The position numbers were made by a program, and so were the translations under genes. DNA of 50,077 bases from Marinitoga sp. 38H-ov. Its GTDB lineage: Bacteria; Thermotogota; Thermotogae; Petrotogales; Petrotogaceae. Under the pieces are notes generated by a model. That model was given only the letters and a program-made list of their open reading frames with translations. It was not told where the DNA came from and did not search any database. Within the stretch, counting starts at the first letter, position 1, and every line of letters begins with the position of its first letter. The stretch spans positions 1 to 50,077 of the forward strand of contig NZ_LNGH01000044.1 in assembly GCF_011057715.1 (NCBI RefSeq), in the 5' to 3' direction. Shown here piece after piece: positions 25,879-34,528 of this stretch.

Positions 25879-26439
25879 ATGATTGTTATTTTTGGAGGTT
25901 CTTTTAATCCACCTCATATTGGTCATAGAATAATAGCTGAATATGCATATGATTTTATAAAACCAAAAAAATTTTTAATAATTCCCGCAGTTATGCCACC
26001 TCACAAATTAGAAGAGAAAAATATTGTAGATTTTAATTTACGAAAAAAATGGTGCGAGATAACTTTCCCTAAGGAAAGATTCGAGGTATCTGATATAGAA
26101 AAACATTTACCTAAACCATCCTATACTTATCAAACTGTATTAAAATTAAAAGAAAAATTTGATGATATATATTTATTAATTGGCGAAGATTCTTTAATTA
26201 ATTTTCATACATGGTATAAATGGAGGGAATTATTAAAAGAAGTAACTTTAGTAGTATATAAAAGATATCATGAAAAATTAAAATTTGATAATTATAATTT
26301 ACCTCATATTTTTTTAAATTCACCGCTTATAGAAATTTCTTCTTCTGAAATTAGAAATAGAATAAAAAAAGATTTATCCATATACGGAATGGTTAATGAT
26401 AATATTGTTGATGAAATAAAGAACACCTATAAAGCCTAG
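25879..26439 (+). CDS. nadD: Nicotinate-nucleotide adenylyltransferase
   Basis: Joins nicotinate mononucleotide and ATP to make deamido-NAD in NAD synthesis. It has 186 residues. The nucleotidyltransferase motif G-G-S-F-N-P-P-H-I-G-H is at residues 6-16, and I-S-S-S-E-I-R-N-R is near the end. A longer frame from 25852 overlaps obg and has no ribosome binding site; the ATG at 25879 is 6 bases after GGAGTG. The last residues, E-I-K-N-T-Y, are encoded by one arm of a terminator hairpin, and the stop codon overlaps that of the opposing HD-domain gene. NAD made here is the cofactor of LigA, though this is not a specific link. Confidence 0.96.
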   Translation: MIVIFGGSFNPPHIGHRIIAEYAYDFIKPKKFLIIPAVMPPHKLEEKNIVDFNLRKKWCEITFPKERFEVSDIEKHLPKPSYTYQTVLKLKEKFDDIYLLIGEDSLINFHTWYKWRELLKEVTLVVYKRYHEKLKFDNYNLPHIFLNSPLIEISSSEIRNRIKKDLSIYGMVNDNIVDEIKNTYKA

Positions 26440-26459
26440 TTATAGGTGTTCTTTATTTC
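26413..26459. terminator. Bidirectional terminator inside the 3' ends of nadD and the HD-domain gene
   Basis: Perfect 20-bp inverted repeat: arm GAAATAAAGAACACCTATAA (26413-26432), a 7-base loop containing CTAG, and its exact complement (26440-26459). Both arms are coding, one for each convergent gene. The A- and T-rich outer ends give U-rich tracts for both transcripts. Confidence 0.85.
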
Positions 26460-27002
26460 TTTTTTTATATTATTTACAAAATCTATTATAATTTTAATTT
26501 TTTCTAATGCAATTTTTTTACCTGTTTCAGTATTCATGTTTTGCGGAATTAACAAAATCTTTTTTTCTATATACTCTATATGTTCTTCAATACTCTTTCT
26601 TTTTTTATTCATTAAAACTCTTGCTAATCCTATATGACCTAGTAAATCCAATCTATCTGCATCTATTAAAATATTTGCTTCTAATATATTAGTCTTCTTT
26701 AGTTTGTGACTTGCAATACAAAAAGCAACATCTGAAGCATTTTTATAATTAAGTCTATTTAAGAAATCTTCAGCTCTTTGCGCCCCCTCTAATGCATGAT
26801 CCTTTATTTTTCCATCTACTTCATCTTTTTTTGCTATATCATGCAAAAGAGCTGCATATGTTACTATTGATAAATTTCCTCCTTCTTTTTCTGCTATTAT
26901 TCTAGCATTATGTGTAACGCGTTTAATATGACCCAAATCATGTGTTATATCTAATTCTAAAGTATATAAAAACTCAAATATCTTTTCTTCTATATTTACC
27001 AT
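26436..27002 (-). CDS. HD-domain phosphohydrolase
   Basis: 188 residues of the HD metal-dependent hydrolase superfamily: T-H-D-L-G-H-I-K-R-V near residue 20, the metal-binding pair in L-L-H-D-I-A-K-K-D near 53, H-A-L-E-G-A near 68 and I-A-S-H-K near 93. Relatives hydrolyse nucleotides or cyclic messengers, but the substrate cannot be read. The ATG is 7 bases after GGGGGAG and overlaps the AIM24-family gene by 7 bases. Its last residues (E-I-K-N-T-Y-N) come from the terminator arm shared with nadD. It is not in the usual YqeK position, which would be on the same strand as nadD. Confidence 0.88.
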   Translation of the reverse strand: MVNIEEKIFEFLYTLELDITHDLGHIKRVTHNARIIAEKEGGNLSIVTYAALLHDIAKKDEVDGKIKDHALEGAQRAEDFLNRLNYKNASDVAFCIASHKLKKTNILEANILIDADRLDLLGHIGLARVLMNKKRKSIEEHIEYIEKKILLIPQNMNTETGKKIALEKIKIIIDFVNNIKKEIKNTYN

Positions 27003-27769
27003 CTATTATCTCCCCCAAATAATCCACCTAATAAGTTACCTCCTATACCGTCTATACCTTTCGTTTCTCCTTGATTTTTAAACCTTGATGCAGAATAAAT
27101 TCTATCAGCAAGTCTAGAAAATGGAAGACTTTGTAAATATACAACCCCGGGCCCTGTTATTCTCGTTAAAAACAATCCTTCTCCCCCAAATAATGCATTT
27201 TTAAATCCACCTATAAACTGAATATCATAATCAATTGTATTAGAAAATCCAACTACACAACCCGTATCAACTCGCAAAGATTCTCCGGGAAGTAATTTTT
27301 TTTCAACAATCATTCCACCTGCATGAACAAATGCAAATCCATCTCCAACAAGCCTTTCTAAAATAAACCCTTCTCCCCCAAATAAACCAACACCTATTTT
27401 TTTAGTAAATGCTATTTCTATATCAATTCCTGCAGCAGAACATAAATAACTATCTTTTTGACATATAAATTCTCCACCAAATTTAGTTAAATCTATAGGA
27501 ATAACCCTTCCTGGATAAGGCGCTCCAAAAGCTACATGCCTTTTATCATTTGCCACATTAAGAAAATTTGTAACAAAAAAACTTTCACCAACAAACATTC
27601 TTTTTAACCCTTTAAAAAAACCTCCGCCAGTAGAAGTTTGCATTTCTATCCCATCTTCCATATACATCATAGCACCCGCTTCTGCCCGAACACCTTCTCC
27701 AGGATCTAATTCAATTTCAACTAATTGCATATCTTCTCCGATTATTTTATAATCAATTATGTCAGCCAT
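26996..27769 (-). CDS. AIM24/TIGR00266 family protein
   Basis: 257 residues of the widespread TIGR00266 family (related to mitochondrial AIM24), a beta-rich fold of unknown biochemical function. Typical stretches are G-A-M-M-Y-M-E-D-G-I, T-G-G-G-F-F-K-G-L-K-R, G-E-S-F-F-V-T-N-F, and A-F-V-H-A-G-G near the middle. It has no signal peptide or membrane segment, so it is probably cytoplasmic. The start at 27769 is chosen because GGAGGG lies just before it; a longer frame from 27790 starts inside that site. It forms a two-gene operon with the HD gene. Confidence 0.88.
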   Translation of the reverse strand: MADIIDYKIIGEDMQLVEIELDPGEGVRAEAGAMMYMEDGIEMQTSTGGGFFKGLKRMFVGESFFVTNFLNVANDKRHVAFGAPYPGRVIPIDLTKFGGEFICQKDSYLCSAAGIDIEIAFTKKIGVGLFGGEGFILERLVGDGFAFVHAGGMIVEKKLLPGESLRVDTGCVVGFSNTIDYDIQFIGGFKNALFGGEGLFLTRITGPGVVYLQSLPFSRLADRIYSASRFKNQGETKGIDGIGGNLLGGLFGGDNRW

Positions 27770-27800
27770 TAAAATCCCTCCTTTTTTCAATTATATCATT

Positions 27801-27830
27801 TTGTTTTAATTTTAAAAAATATGCTATAAT
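27801..27830 (+). promoter_or_regulatory. Promoter of sfsA
   Basis: TTGTTT (27801-27806), 18-base spacer, TATAAT (27825-27830) preceded by TGC, which makes an extended -10. It lies 29 bases before the sfsA start codon. Confidence 0.7.
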
Positions 27831-27858
27831 AATATATATTATATTTAAGGAGAATGAT

Positions 27859-28518
27859 ATGAAAATATTAGAAATAAACGATTTAATAAATGGTATATTT
27901 ATAGAACGAACAAATAGATATTTATCTAAAATAAAATTTAATAATGAAATTTTTGATGTACATGTTCATGATCCGGGAAGATTAAAAGAATTATTATATC
28001 CCGGAAATAAGGTGCTAATAAAAAAAGCAAATAATATAAATCGAAAAACAAAATACGATCTTATTGCTGCTAAAAAAAATAATGAGTTTGTACTTGTAAA
28101 TTCGATGTATCACAGATACATTGCAGAAAATTTTTTAAGAAATAAATTTTCTGATTTAAAAGCTGAAGTAAAATACAACAATAGTAGAATAGATTTCTTA
28201 GCTAATGGAAAAATTTGGATTGAAATAAAAGGTTGTACTTTATCAGAAAACGGAATAGCAAAATTCCCAGATGCTCCAACAAAAAGAGGAGTAAAACACT
28301 TAAATGAATTAATCGAATTATCTGAAAAAGGATTTGAAGCACAAATATATTTTTTAATATTTTCTGCATCCAAATATTTTTCTCCAAACCTTGATACAGA
28401 TCCAGAATTTTCAAAATTTTTTTATTTAGCAATAGAAAAAGGTGTTAAAGTGTTTCCGTTACTATTTTCTTTTGAGAATGGAAAGATACTATTTAAAAGA
28501 GAAATAAAAATTATTTAA
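27859..28518 (+). CDS. sfsA: SfsA family DNA/RNA nuclease-like protein
   Basis: 219 residues of the SfsA family, named 'sugar fermentation stimulation' from an Escherichia coli overexpression effect. Its fold combines an N-terminal OB-like part (F-I-E-R-T-N-R-Y, V-H-D-P-G-R-L-K-E-L-L) and a restriction-nuclease-like core (R-I-D-F-L near 112, then E-I-K-G-C-T-L near 124-130). The last carries the Asp/Glu-x-Lys pattern of nucleases, and F-P-D-A-P-T-x-R-G follows. The biological role is not settled. The ATG follows AAGGAGAATGAT. It stands alone, divergent from the AIM24 operon. Confidence 0.93.
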   Translation: MKILEINDLINGIFIERTNRYLSKIKFNNEIFDVHVHDPGRLKELLYPGNKVLIKKANNINRKTKYDLIAAKKNNEFVLVNSMYHRYIAENFLRNKFSDLKAEVKYNNSRIDFLANGKIWIEIKGCTLSENGIAKFPDAPTKRGVKHLNELIELSEKGFEAQIYFLIFSASKYFSPNLDTDPEFSKFFYLAIEKGVKVFPLLFSFENGKILFKREIKII

Positions 28519-28542
28519 TTTAAAATAATGATTCTAATTTTA

Positions 28543-28983
28543 TTATATTAATATAATACCTTTTTCAATATATGCCTTTGCTAAAGTAATCATTTGTCCC
28601 CAACCTACAGCGCATCCATATTTAATATTTAATTCATTAATTGAATATATTGTCGTATAATCTACAATTTTTATCCATGTTCCTTCATCTCCATTTTGGA
28701 ACGAGATATCAACCTTTGATCTATACCCTTTTTCGTATTCATACCACCAAAAAGATATAAACTTTTTATTTAACAACTCTATTATATAACCATTATCTTC
28801 TACTATTTCACCATAAGTTAATCTTTCCCATCTAAAATATATTTTCCCGTTAGTTTTGAGTTTCATTTTCATGCCATCTGTAAACCACGGATCCCAACCT
28901 TTTTCATTTACAAGGACATTCCATACTCTATCTATCGGAGCATTAATAAATTCTATTATTTCTATTGGAGGAGTTTCTATCAT
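28543..28983 (-). CDS. SRPBCC (AHSA1-type) domain protein
   Basis: 146 residues forming a START/Bet v1-like fold as in Hsp90 activator AHSA1-type proteins: I-E-I-I-E-F-I-N-A-P-I-D-R-V-W-N at the start, W-D-P-W-F-T-D-G near 30-38, G-D-E-G-T-W-I-K-I-V-D-Y near 100, and W-G-Q-M-I-T-L-A-K-A-Y-I-E-K-G near the end. These proteins bind hydrophobic ligands in a helix-grip cavity, and nothing here tells which. The ATG follows AGAGGTGAATT. It lies downstream of a small membrane-protein gene on the same strand. Confidence 0.85.
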   Translation of the reverse strand: MIETPPIEIIEFINAPIDRVWNVLVNEKGWDPWFTDGMKMKLKTNGKIYFRWERLTYGEIVEDNGYIIELLNKKFISFWWYEYEKGYRSKVDISFQNGDEGTWIKIVDYTTIYSINELNIKYGCAVGWGQMITLAKAYIEKGIILI

Positions 28984-29019
28984 AATTCACCTCTTTAAAT
29001 TTATTCTATTTTTTGATAA

Positions 29020-29048
29020 AATATAATATAATACTTACAATATGTCAT
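29020..29048 (-). promoter_or_regulatory. Promoter of the SRPBCC gene
   Basis: On the minus strand ATGACA (29048-29043), 17-base spacer, TATATT (29025-29020). The -35 overlaps the end of the upstream membrane-protein gene. Confidence 0.55.
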
Positions 29049-29518
29049 TTGTTAATATCTTTAATATTTAACCTTTTTAAGATTATTTCTGTTATTTTTA
29101 TATAGTAAAATTTAACCACAAAAAAGGTTGCAGCTCCTATTATCGGCCATATATATTCAAAAAACTTCACATTAAAAAAAGATTTATACATAAAATAGGA
29201 GGATGCTATTGGAACGAGAAAAAATATAATGTGGAGTGTTTTATGTTTATTACGTAAAACTATACTTAAAACCGGTGGCAATAAATAAGTGGTAAAAAAT
29301 ATTAATCCAAATAAATCATTAAGCATTAAAATTATAAAACCAGATGTTATTGTAGAGATTATAAAATATTCTATATTAGTAAGTTCATAAACTAGAATCA
29401 AAGGTATTAAACTAAAAAATGCAATAAAAATACCAAAAACTGGTACAAACATCTGAGCAGAAAAGAGTAATACTGTAATTACACTCAACAAAGAGGAATA
29501 TGTTATATTTTTTACCAT
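29045..29518 (-). CDS. Small integral membrane protein, possible ECF S-component-like
   Basis: 157 residues, mostly hydrophobic, with about five membrane segments (roughly 7-25, 29-46, 49-69, 73-84 and 93-112, plus one near 120-142). The layout recalls the S-components of energy-coupling-factor vitamin importers, but no family motif is certain, and no ECF ATPase or T-component is adjacent. The start is the ATG at 29518, eight bases after GAGGT; a TTG one codon earlier is possible. It is divergent from the MarR gene, with only 56 bases between the starts, so MarR might control it. Confidence 0.7.
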   Translation of the reverse strand: MVKNITYSSLLSVITVLLFSAQMFVPVFGIFIAFFSLIPLILVYELTNIEYFIISTITSGFIILMLNDLFGLIFFTTYLLPPVLSIVLRNKHKTLHIIFFLVPIASSYFMYKSFFNVKFFEYIWPIIGAATFFVVKFYYIKITEIILKRLNIKDINK

Positions 29519-29574
29519 CAAAAACTACCTCACTTTCAAAATTAATAAAAAATTAAAATAGGAGGAACTATAAT

Positions 29575-30018
29575 ATGGATAAAAAAAGGCTTGAAAATTT
29601 TGAAAAAAAACTAAGAGATATATGTTTTAAAATTAAAGTTGAAGGAAGAAAAATAATAAAAAATATTGATATTTCTCCAGCTCAATTTGATTTATTACAA
29701 ATAATATATTTTAAAGGTTCCAAAAGAGTTACTGATATTAGTATAGCATTAGGAATAACAAAAAGCACTACAACCGGTTTAATCAACAGATTAGAAACTT
29801 CAGGTTACTTAAAAAAAGTTAAAGATGAAAAAGATAAACGTGTAACTACAATCTCTATTACCGAAAAAGGGAAAAAAGTAATAGAAGATGTTATAAAAGC
29901 TCGTATTGAATTTATGAATAAAGTATTATCAAAAATAGACAATCCTGAAGAATTAATGATACAATTAGAATATCTGGATAATATAATTAATGAGGTGAGA
30001 ACATATGAAAAAAAATAA
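29575..30018 (+). CDS. MarR family transcriptional regulator
   Basis: A 147-residue dimeric winged-helix regulator: Q-F-D-L-L-Q-I-I near 37-44, then the HTH V-T-D-I-S-I-A-L-G-I-T-K-S-T-T-T-G-L-I-N-R-L-E and the wing G-Y-L-K-K-V-K-D-E-K-D-K-R-V, the strongest MarR signature. The ATG follows AGGAGGAACTATA. Its 3' end overlaps the PEGA protein gene by 14 bases, so it is translated with the envelope genes that follow and is probably their regulator. The ligand is unknown. Confidence 0.93.
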   Translation: MDKKRLENFEKKLRDICFKIKVEGRKIIKNIDISPAQFDLLQIIYFKGSKRVTDISIALGITKSTTTGLINRLETSGYLKKVKDEKDKRVTTISITEKGKKVIEDVIKARIEFMNKVLSKIDNPEELMIQLEYLDNIINEVRTYEKK

Positions 30019-31672
30019 GCTATTTATTTTTATTTTTCTGTTTCTCACTATTTCTATTTTTTCATTTAATTTAACAATAAATGCTCAAAAAAACTCATTG
30101 TTATATATTAATGGTCAATATATATTAACGATGAACAACTCTACAGAAACCATCAACCTTCCCAAGGGAAATTATAATATAAAATTATCTAAATTTGGAT
30201 ATACTGATTATGAAGTAAATATATTTTTAGATAAAGATATGACAATAAATGTTTCATTGCTCCCTTTAGCATCAATTGAATTTTCTTCTAATTTAGATTA
30301 CTTCTATATAAATATAGATGAAAATAAAAAACTAATAAGCAATGGAGAAATTATTACTATACCAACAAATGTAAAGAAAATCATTCTAGAAGCTAAAGGA
30401 TATAAACCATTAGAGATTAATATTAATTTGAATCCTTTTGAAACAAAAAAAATAAATGTAAACTTCATACCAGAAAACATTGTTACCTTTGAATCTACCC
30501 CAAATGCAAATTTATATATAAATAATACTTACGTAGGAGTAACACCATATTCTACAATTTTAGAAGCAAATAAATATTCAATCAAACTCGAAAAAGATGG
30601 ATATTTACCTATCGAAAATTCTATTAATATAAACCCCAAGGATAATCCTATAATTAAATTTGAATTAAAAAAAGGGCTTCAACTAAATATAGATTCTTCA
30701 CCTCAAAATGCTTTAGTAATAATAAATGGAAAGAAAATGGGATACACTCCCAATACTTTCACTGTTGAATCAGGAAATCTAAAAATAATTGTATCAAAAA
30801 TTGGTTACATATCAAAAGAATTAACTATAAACTTAGATGAAAATAATAAACAATTATTTTTTGAATTATTAGAAGACTATAGATTAATAAAATTTCAAGA
30901 ATATAAAGACTTATCTTTTTATTTAGATGGAAAATTTATTGGAGATAATGTTGAATATCTTGAATTAGATGGAAGACCCCACATAATAGAAGTTTTATCA
31001 AAAACAGAAGATTTATTTTTCAGATATATAATTGATAAAAATTCTCCACGAGAATTATTTTTAAATCCAAAAATTTACACTTCTGTAGAAGTTTTGTCAA
31101 ACGAAAAGATTTTAACATATATTGGCGATAGTTATGCATTTACTCCATCTACTATATTAATTAATACAATGCAAAAAACAAAAGATATTGATGTATATTA
31201 TTTAAATTCTAAAAAAAGAATAACAATTAGAAAAAATAAAACACAGTCCATATTTTTAACTGACCAAGAAAATATTGGTGCTTTATCAATTTTTACATCT
31301 TCACTAAATGCTTTAATATATATAGATAATAAATATATAAATAAAGGGAATGTTTTAGGTAAAGTTTTAGAATCAGGTTTACATAAAATTACTTTTAAAT
31401 TTTCCTCTGGTGAGGTTTATAATATTGACATAAATTTAAATAATTTTGATCATAAAGTAATATTTTTTTCAAAAGCAAATATAGTTCCTGTAAAGATTTA
31501 TAATCCAAAAAATTACGACGTATATATCGATGATGTAAAATATACTCATTCAGATTTAAGACTAGAATTCGGAGTTCATAAACTAAGTATTTTTATTGGA
31601 AATAAAAAAATATATGAAAAATATATATATTTCACAGACAATGGAAAATATATAGATTTATCTAATTTGTAA
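30005..31672 (+). CDS. Exported PEGA-repeat protein
   Basis: 555 residues with a signal peptide (about 1-21: K-K-N-K-L-F-I-F-I-F-L-F-L-T-I-S-I-F-S). Four clear PEGA-type repeats of about 65-70 residues follow, at roughly 22-88, 89-156, 158-222 and 224-290; each has a small-residue strand, N-A-x-x-Y-I-N-G-like turns and a K-x-G-Y motif (for example L-S-K-F-G-Y, A-K-G-Y, E-K-D-G-Y, S-K-I-G-Y). More divergent copies fill the rest. PEGA domains are found in surface and envelope proteins and are thought to bind other surface structures. The ATG follows GAGGTGAGAACAT inside the end of the MarR gene. The gene leads into the Omp-alpha-like gene 15 bases later. Confidence 0.88.
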   Translation: MKKNKLFIFIFLFLTISIFSFNLTINAQKNSLLYINGQYILTMNNSTETINLPKGNYNIKLSKFGYTDYEVNIFLDKDMTINVSLLPLASIEFSSNLDYFYINIDENKKLISNGEIITIPTNVKKIILEAKGYKPLEININLNPFETKKINVNFIPENIVTFESTPNANLYINNTYVGVTPYSTILEANKYSIKLEKDGYLPIENSININPKDNPIIKFELKKGLQLNIDSSPQNALVIINGKKMGYTPNTFTVESGNLKIIVSKIGYISKELTINLDENNKQLFFELLEDYRLIKFQEYKDLSFYLDGKFIGDNVEYLELDGRPHIIEVLSKTEDLFFRYIIDKNSPRELFLNPKIYTSVEVLSNEKILTYIGDSYAFTPSTILINTMQKTKDIDVYYLNSKKRITIRKNKTQSIFLTDQENIGALSIFTSSLNALIYIDNKYINKGNVLGKVLESGLHKITFKFSSGEVYNIDINLNNFDHKVIFFSKANIVPVKIYNPKNYDVYIDDVKYTHSDLRLEFGVHKLSIFIGNKKIYEKYIYFTDNGKYIDLSNL

Positions 31673-31687
31673 TAAGGAGGAAGTCTT

Positions 31688-33748
31688 ATGAATAAATCAA
31701 TTTTTTTCATTTTACTAATTTTTTTATTTTTATTTTCAATGGTCTTTTCTGAAATAGTTGATGTAAAACCTGTATCTCCTGTTTATCCACATGTTTATAA
31801 AGTTGTTAATGAAGGATTAATGGATACAGATACTGAAGGGAAATTTAATGGAGCAATTTCTATCTCAAGATATGATTTAGCTATTTTTGGATCTAGAATA
31901 TTAGATTATTTAAATGATAATTATATGAAACAATTAGAAACTTTAAATTCTTCTTTAACAATATTAGAAAACGAAAAACTACCAAAGAGAGTATATACGT
32001 TAGAAAATTTTATTTTTTCTTTAGATGCTGATTATAAAAATACTAAAAATAATGTCATGGAATTAAATGATAGAATTATGAATCTCGAAAAAGCTATAAC
32101 TATTAATTCAACAGATACTAATAATCCAATTTTTAAAGCTATTGCACAAAATGCATACAATATTGCAGAAAAAAAATCTATAGAGAAAATAAATGAGTTG
32201 TATGAAACAACACTAGCTACAATGATAACCTTCTCAAAAAGAATGGATGAATTTGAAATCGCTGTTGAAAATGTTATTGATCAATTTTCAAAAACTAAAG
32301 AATACATGACAAATACATTAGATGAATATTTAACTAGAGAAAAAAATAATTATAAAACATATATAAATGATTTATTTGAAAAAGAAAAAGATGGTTTAAA
32401 GCTATATATATCAAATGAAATTTCAGCTCAATTAAGATGGAAAAATGACACAAATAATGCTACAATTAATCAATTATTAAATGAAATAAACAATTTAAAA
32501 GATTCAATTTCTAAATCAAATCAGTATATCGATAATATTATTCAACAGAAATTTGATTTTCAAGTAAAACCTTTAATAAATTTAACCTCAAAAATCCCAG
32601 AATTGGATAGTAAAATATTAGAATTAAACGATAGAATTGATAATTTAGAATCTAATTCTCCAAATTTATCTAATGATACATTATTACTAAAAAAAATAAA
32701 TTCATTGGAAAGTGATATCAACTCATTAAAATTATTAAATTCTAAAGTTGAATCATTAGAAAAAACATCTAATTCCAATTATGCTATTTTATCTGACGCT
32801 TCTAATAGAATAAATAATTTAGATAGTAGAGTATTAGCATTAGAAAAACAAAAAAACATTAATACTAATTATGAAATTCCTATGGACTTATTAAATAGAA
32901 TAAGCATTATGGAAGAAAGATTAAATAATATAAAAACTCTAGAAACAGCTGCATCTACTGTTATTTTATTCGATGAGAAACTTTCCGATGTTGAATTAAA
33001 GATTACTAAATTAGAAGAAAAAACAAACTCATTATCTAATCTAACATATGACTTTATTCTTTTTAATAACACTTTAAAAAATAGTGGATTAAGTGATTTA
33101 AATGAGCTATTATCAATGTTAAAAAATATTAAGAAACTTTCTGATGATTTAACTATAGAATCAAAAAATAAAAATTTAGAAAATGCTATCGCTAATAATA
33201 CAAAATATATATTAGAAATCAACAAAAAAATTGATAATTTAGAGTTATTTGATAAGAGATTAAAACTTTTAGAGAGCACAGTATATTCAATGAATAATTT
33301 ACCTTCTGAAAAAGATTTATTGTCAAATGTAATTGATGAAATGGTATTAAAATCTATTATTAAAAATACTGACACTTTAAAAAGTCAATTATATTTAGAA
33401 ATAAAAGATGAATTAATAAAAACTAATATGAAATCATTAGATTCTATTGTATCAAGATTAAATCTTTTAGAAAAAAATATAAACAATTTTAGTGATATGA
33501 CATACTTAGACGAAAAAATTACTAAATTAGAAGAAAATATTGATACTATAAAATCAGAAAATAATAATATTAAAAATGAATTATCAAAAATAAAGTATTC
33601 AACTGACGACATTAATTATATAAATACAAAAATTAGTGAATTAGAAAATAAACTAAATAACAAAAACTTATATAATAATATTTTATACTCTTTAATAGGT
33701 GGAATTATTGGTGGAATAACAGTTTATGTAATTATGGGAGGATTATAA
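31688..33748 (+). CDS. Omp-alpha-like envelope spacer: SLH domain, long coiled coil, C-terminal membrane anchor
   Basis: 686 residues. Signal peptide about 1-21; one SLH domain about 27-76 (V-S-P-V-Y-P-H-V-Y-K-V-V-N-E-G-L ... I-S-R-Y-D-L-A-I-F); an almost unbroken heptad region about 80-660 rich in Leu, Asn, Glu and Lys with repeated L-x-x-L-E units; and one hydrophobic segment at the end (about 665-686, S-L-I-G-G-I-I-G-G-I-T-V-Y-V-I-M). This is the domain order of Thermotoga Omp-alpha, the rod that holds the outer toga at a distance from the cell body. It is clearly longer than the roughly 400 residues known for Thermotoga maritima. The ATG follows AAGGAGGAAGTCTT. Its stop overlaps the patatin start (TAATG). 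Confidence 0.9.
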   Translation: MNKSIFFILLIFLFLFSMVFSEIVDVKPVSPVYPHVYKVVNEGLMDTDTEGKFNGAISISRYDLAIFGSRILDYLNDNYMKQLETLNSSLTILENEKLPKRVYTLENFIFSLDADYKNTKNNVMELNDRIMNLEKAITINSTDTNNPIFKAIAQNAYNIAEKKSIEKINELYETTLATMITFSKRMDEFEIAVENVIDQFSKTKEYMTNTLDEYLTREKNNYKTYINDLFEKEKDGLKLYISNEISAQLRWKNDTNNATINQLLNEINNLKDSISKSNQYIDNIIQQKFDFQVKPLINLTSKIPELDSKILELNDRIDNLESNSPNLSNDTLLLKKINSLESDINSLKLLNSKVESLEKTSNSNYAILSDASNRINNLDSRVLALEKQKNINTNYEIPMDLLNRISIMEERLNNIKTLETAASTVILFDEKLSDVELKITKLEEKTNSLSNLTYDFILFNNTLKNSGLSDLNELLSMLKNIKKLSDDLTIESKNKNLENAIANNTKYILEINKKIDNLELFDKRLKLLESTVYSMNNLPSEKDLLSNVIDEMVLKSIIKNTDTLKSQLYLEIKDELIKTNMKSLDSIVSRLNLLEKNINNFSDMTYLDEKITKLEENIDTIKSENNNIKNELSKIKYSTDDINYINTKISELENKLNNKNLYNNILYSLIGGIIGGITVYVIMGGL

Positions 33749-34524
33749 TGAATTATGGAGTTGCATTAGGCAGTGGTGGAATACGTGGAATGGCACATAT
33801 TGCATTATTAGAATACTTAGAAGAATTTTATAATGAGAAACCTACAGCTATTTCTGGATGTAGTGCTGGATCTATTATTGGTGCATTATATGCATTAGAA
33901 CCTAATAGTAAATTAATAATGAAAAAAATTAATTATTTAATTTCTCATTCTTCAAATGAAATATCATTTATTAAAAAGAACTTAGAAAATAAAGTAACAG
34001 GATTTGCAAAATTATTATCCTCACCAGGTATTTTAAACAATGACCTATTATTTAAGCTTTTAAAATTATTATTTTACAAAAAAAGATTTTCTGATTGTAA
34101 AATACCTTTTGGTGTTGTCTCAGTTGATATAGAAACTGAAAGCGTCGAAGAAATAACTGAAGGATATATACTTGATGCCGTCATGGCTTCTTCAAATGTT
34201 CCTGCTGCATTTACTCCAAAATTATTAGGAGGAATGACATTAGTTGATGGCGCTGTTTTAGAAGAATTACCTGTTGAATTATGTAAGAAATTAGGAGCTG
34301 AATATATTATTGCTTCTCATATACCACAAAAAAACGAAAAATTCAGCGATGGAATAGAATATATAAATTATATATCTTCTATTAGTAATAATTATATTAT
34401 TTCAAATAAGCTTACATTAGCTAATAAAGTATATATTTTTGATTCTATATATGAATGGTATGAATTCGATAAATATAAAGAGATTTATTTTGAAGCAAAG
34501 AAGAAATTAGAAAAGGAAAGGTGA
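33748..34524 (+). CDS. Patatin-like phospholipase (RssA/NTE type)
   Basis: 258 residues with the full patatin active site: oxyanion loop G-S-G-G-I-R-G-M-A-H (8-17), nucleophile Ser39 in G-C-S-A-G-S, and the dyad Asp167 in V-D-G-A. Further family marks are L-D-A-V-M-A-S-S-N-V-P-A-A-F and Y-I-I-A-S-H-I-P. Such enzymes hydrolyse acyl groups from membrane lipids. There is no signal peptide, so it acts in the cytoplasm or at the inner membrane face. It starts on the last base of the Omp-alpha-like stop codon, hence coupled translation. The next gene is a degenerate relative. Confidence 0.94.
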   Translation: MNYGVALGSGGIRGMAHIALLEYLEEFYNEKPTAISGCSAGSIIGALYALEPNSKLIMKKINYLISHSSNEISFIKKNLENKVTGFAKLLSSPGILNNDLLFKLLKLLFYKKRFSDCKIPFGVVSVDIETESVEEITEGYILDAVMASSNVPAAFTPKLLGGMTLVDGAVLEELPVELCKKLGAEYIIASHIPQKNEKFSDGIEYINYISSISNNYIISNKLTLANKVYIFDSIYEWYEFDKYKEIYFEAKKKLEKER

Positions 34525-34528
34525 AAAA

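Noticed and set aside
32560..33612. Ser-rich minus-strand frames opposite the Omp-alpha-like gene
   Set aside because: These are mirror frames of the repetitive coiled-coil codons; none has a ribosome binding site.
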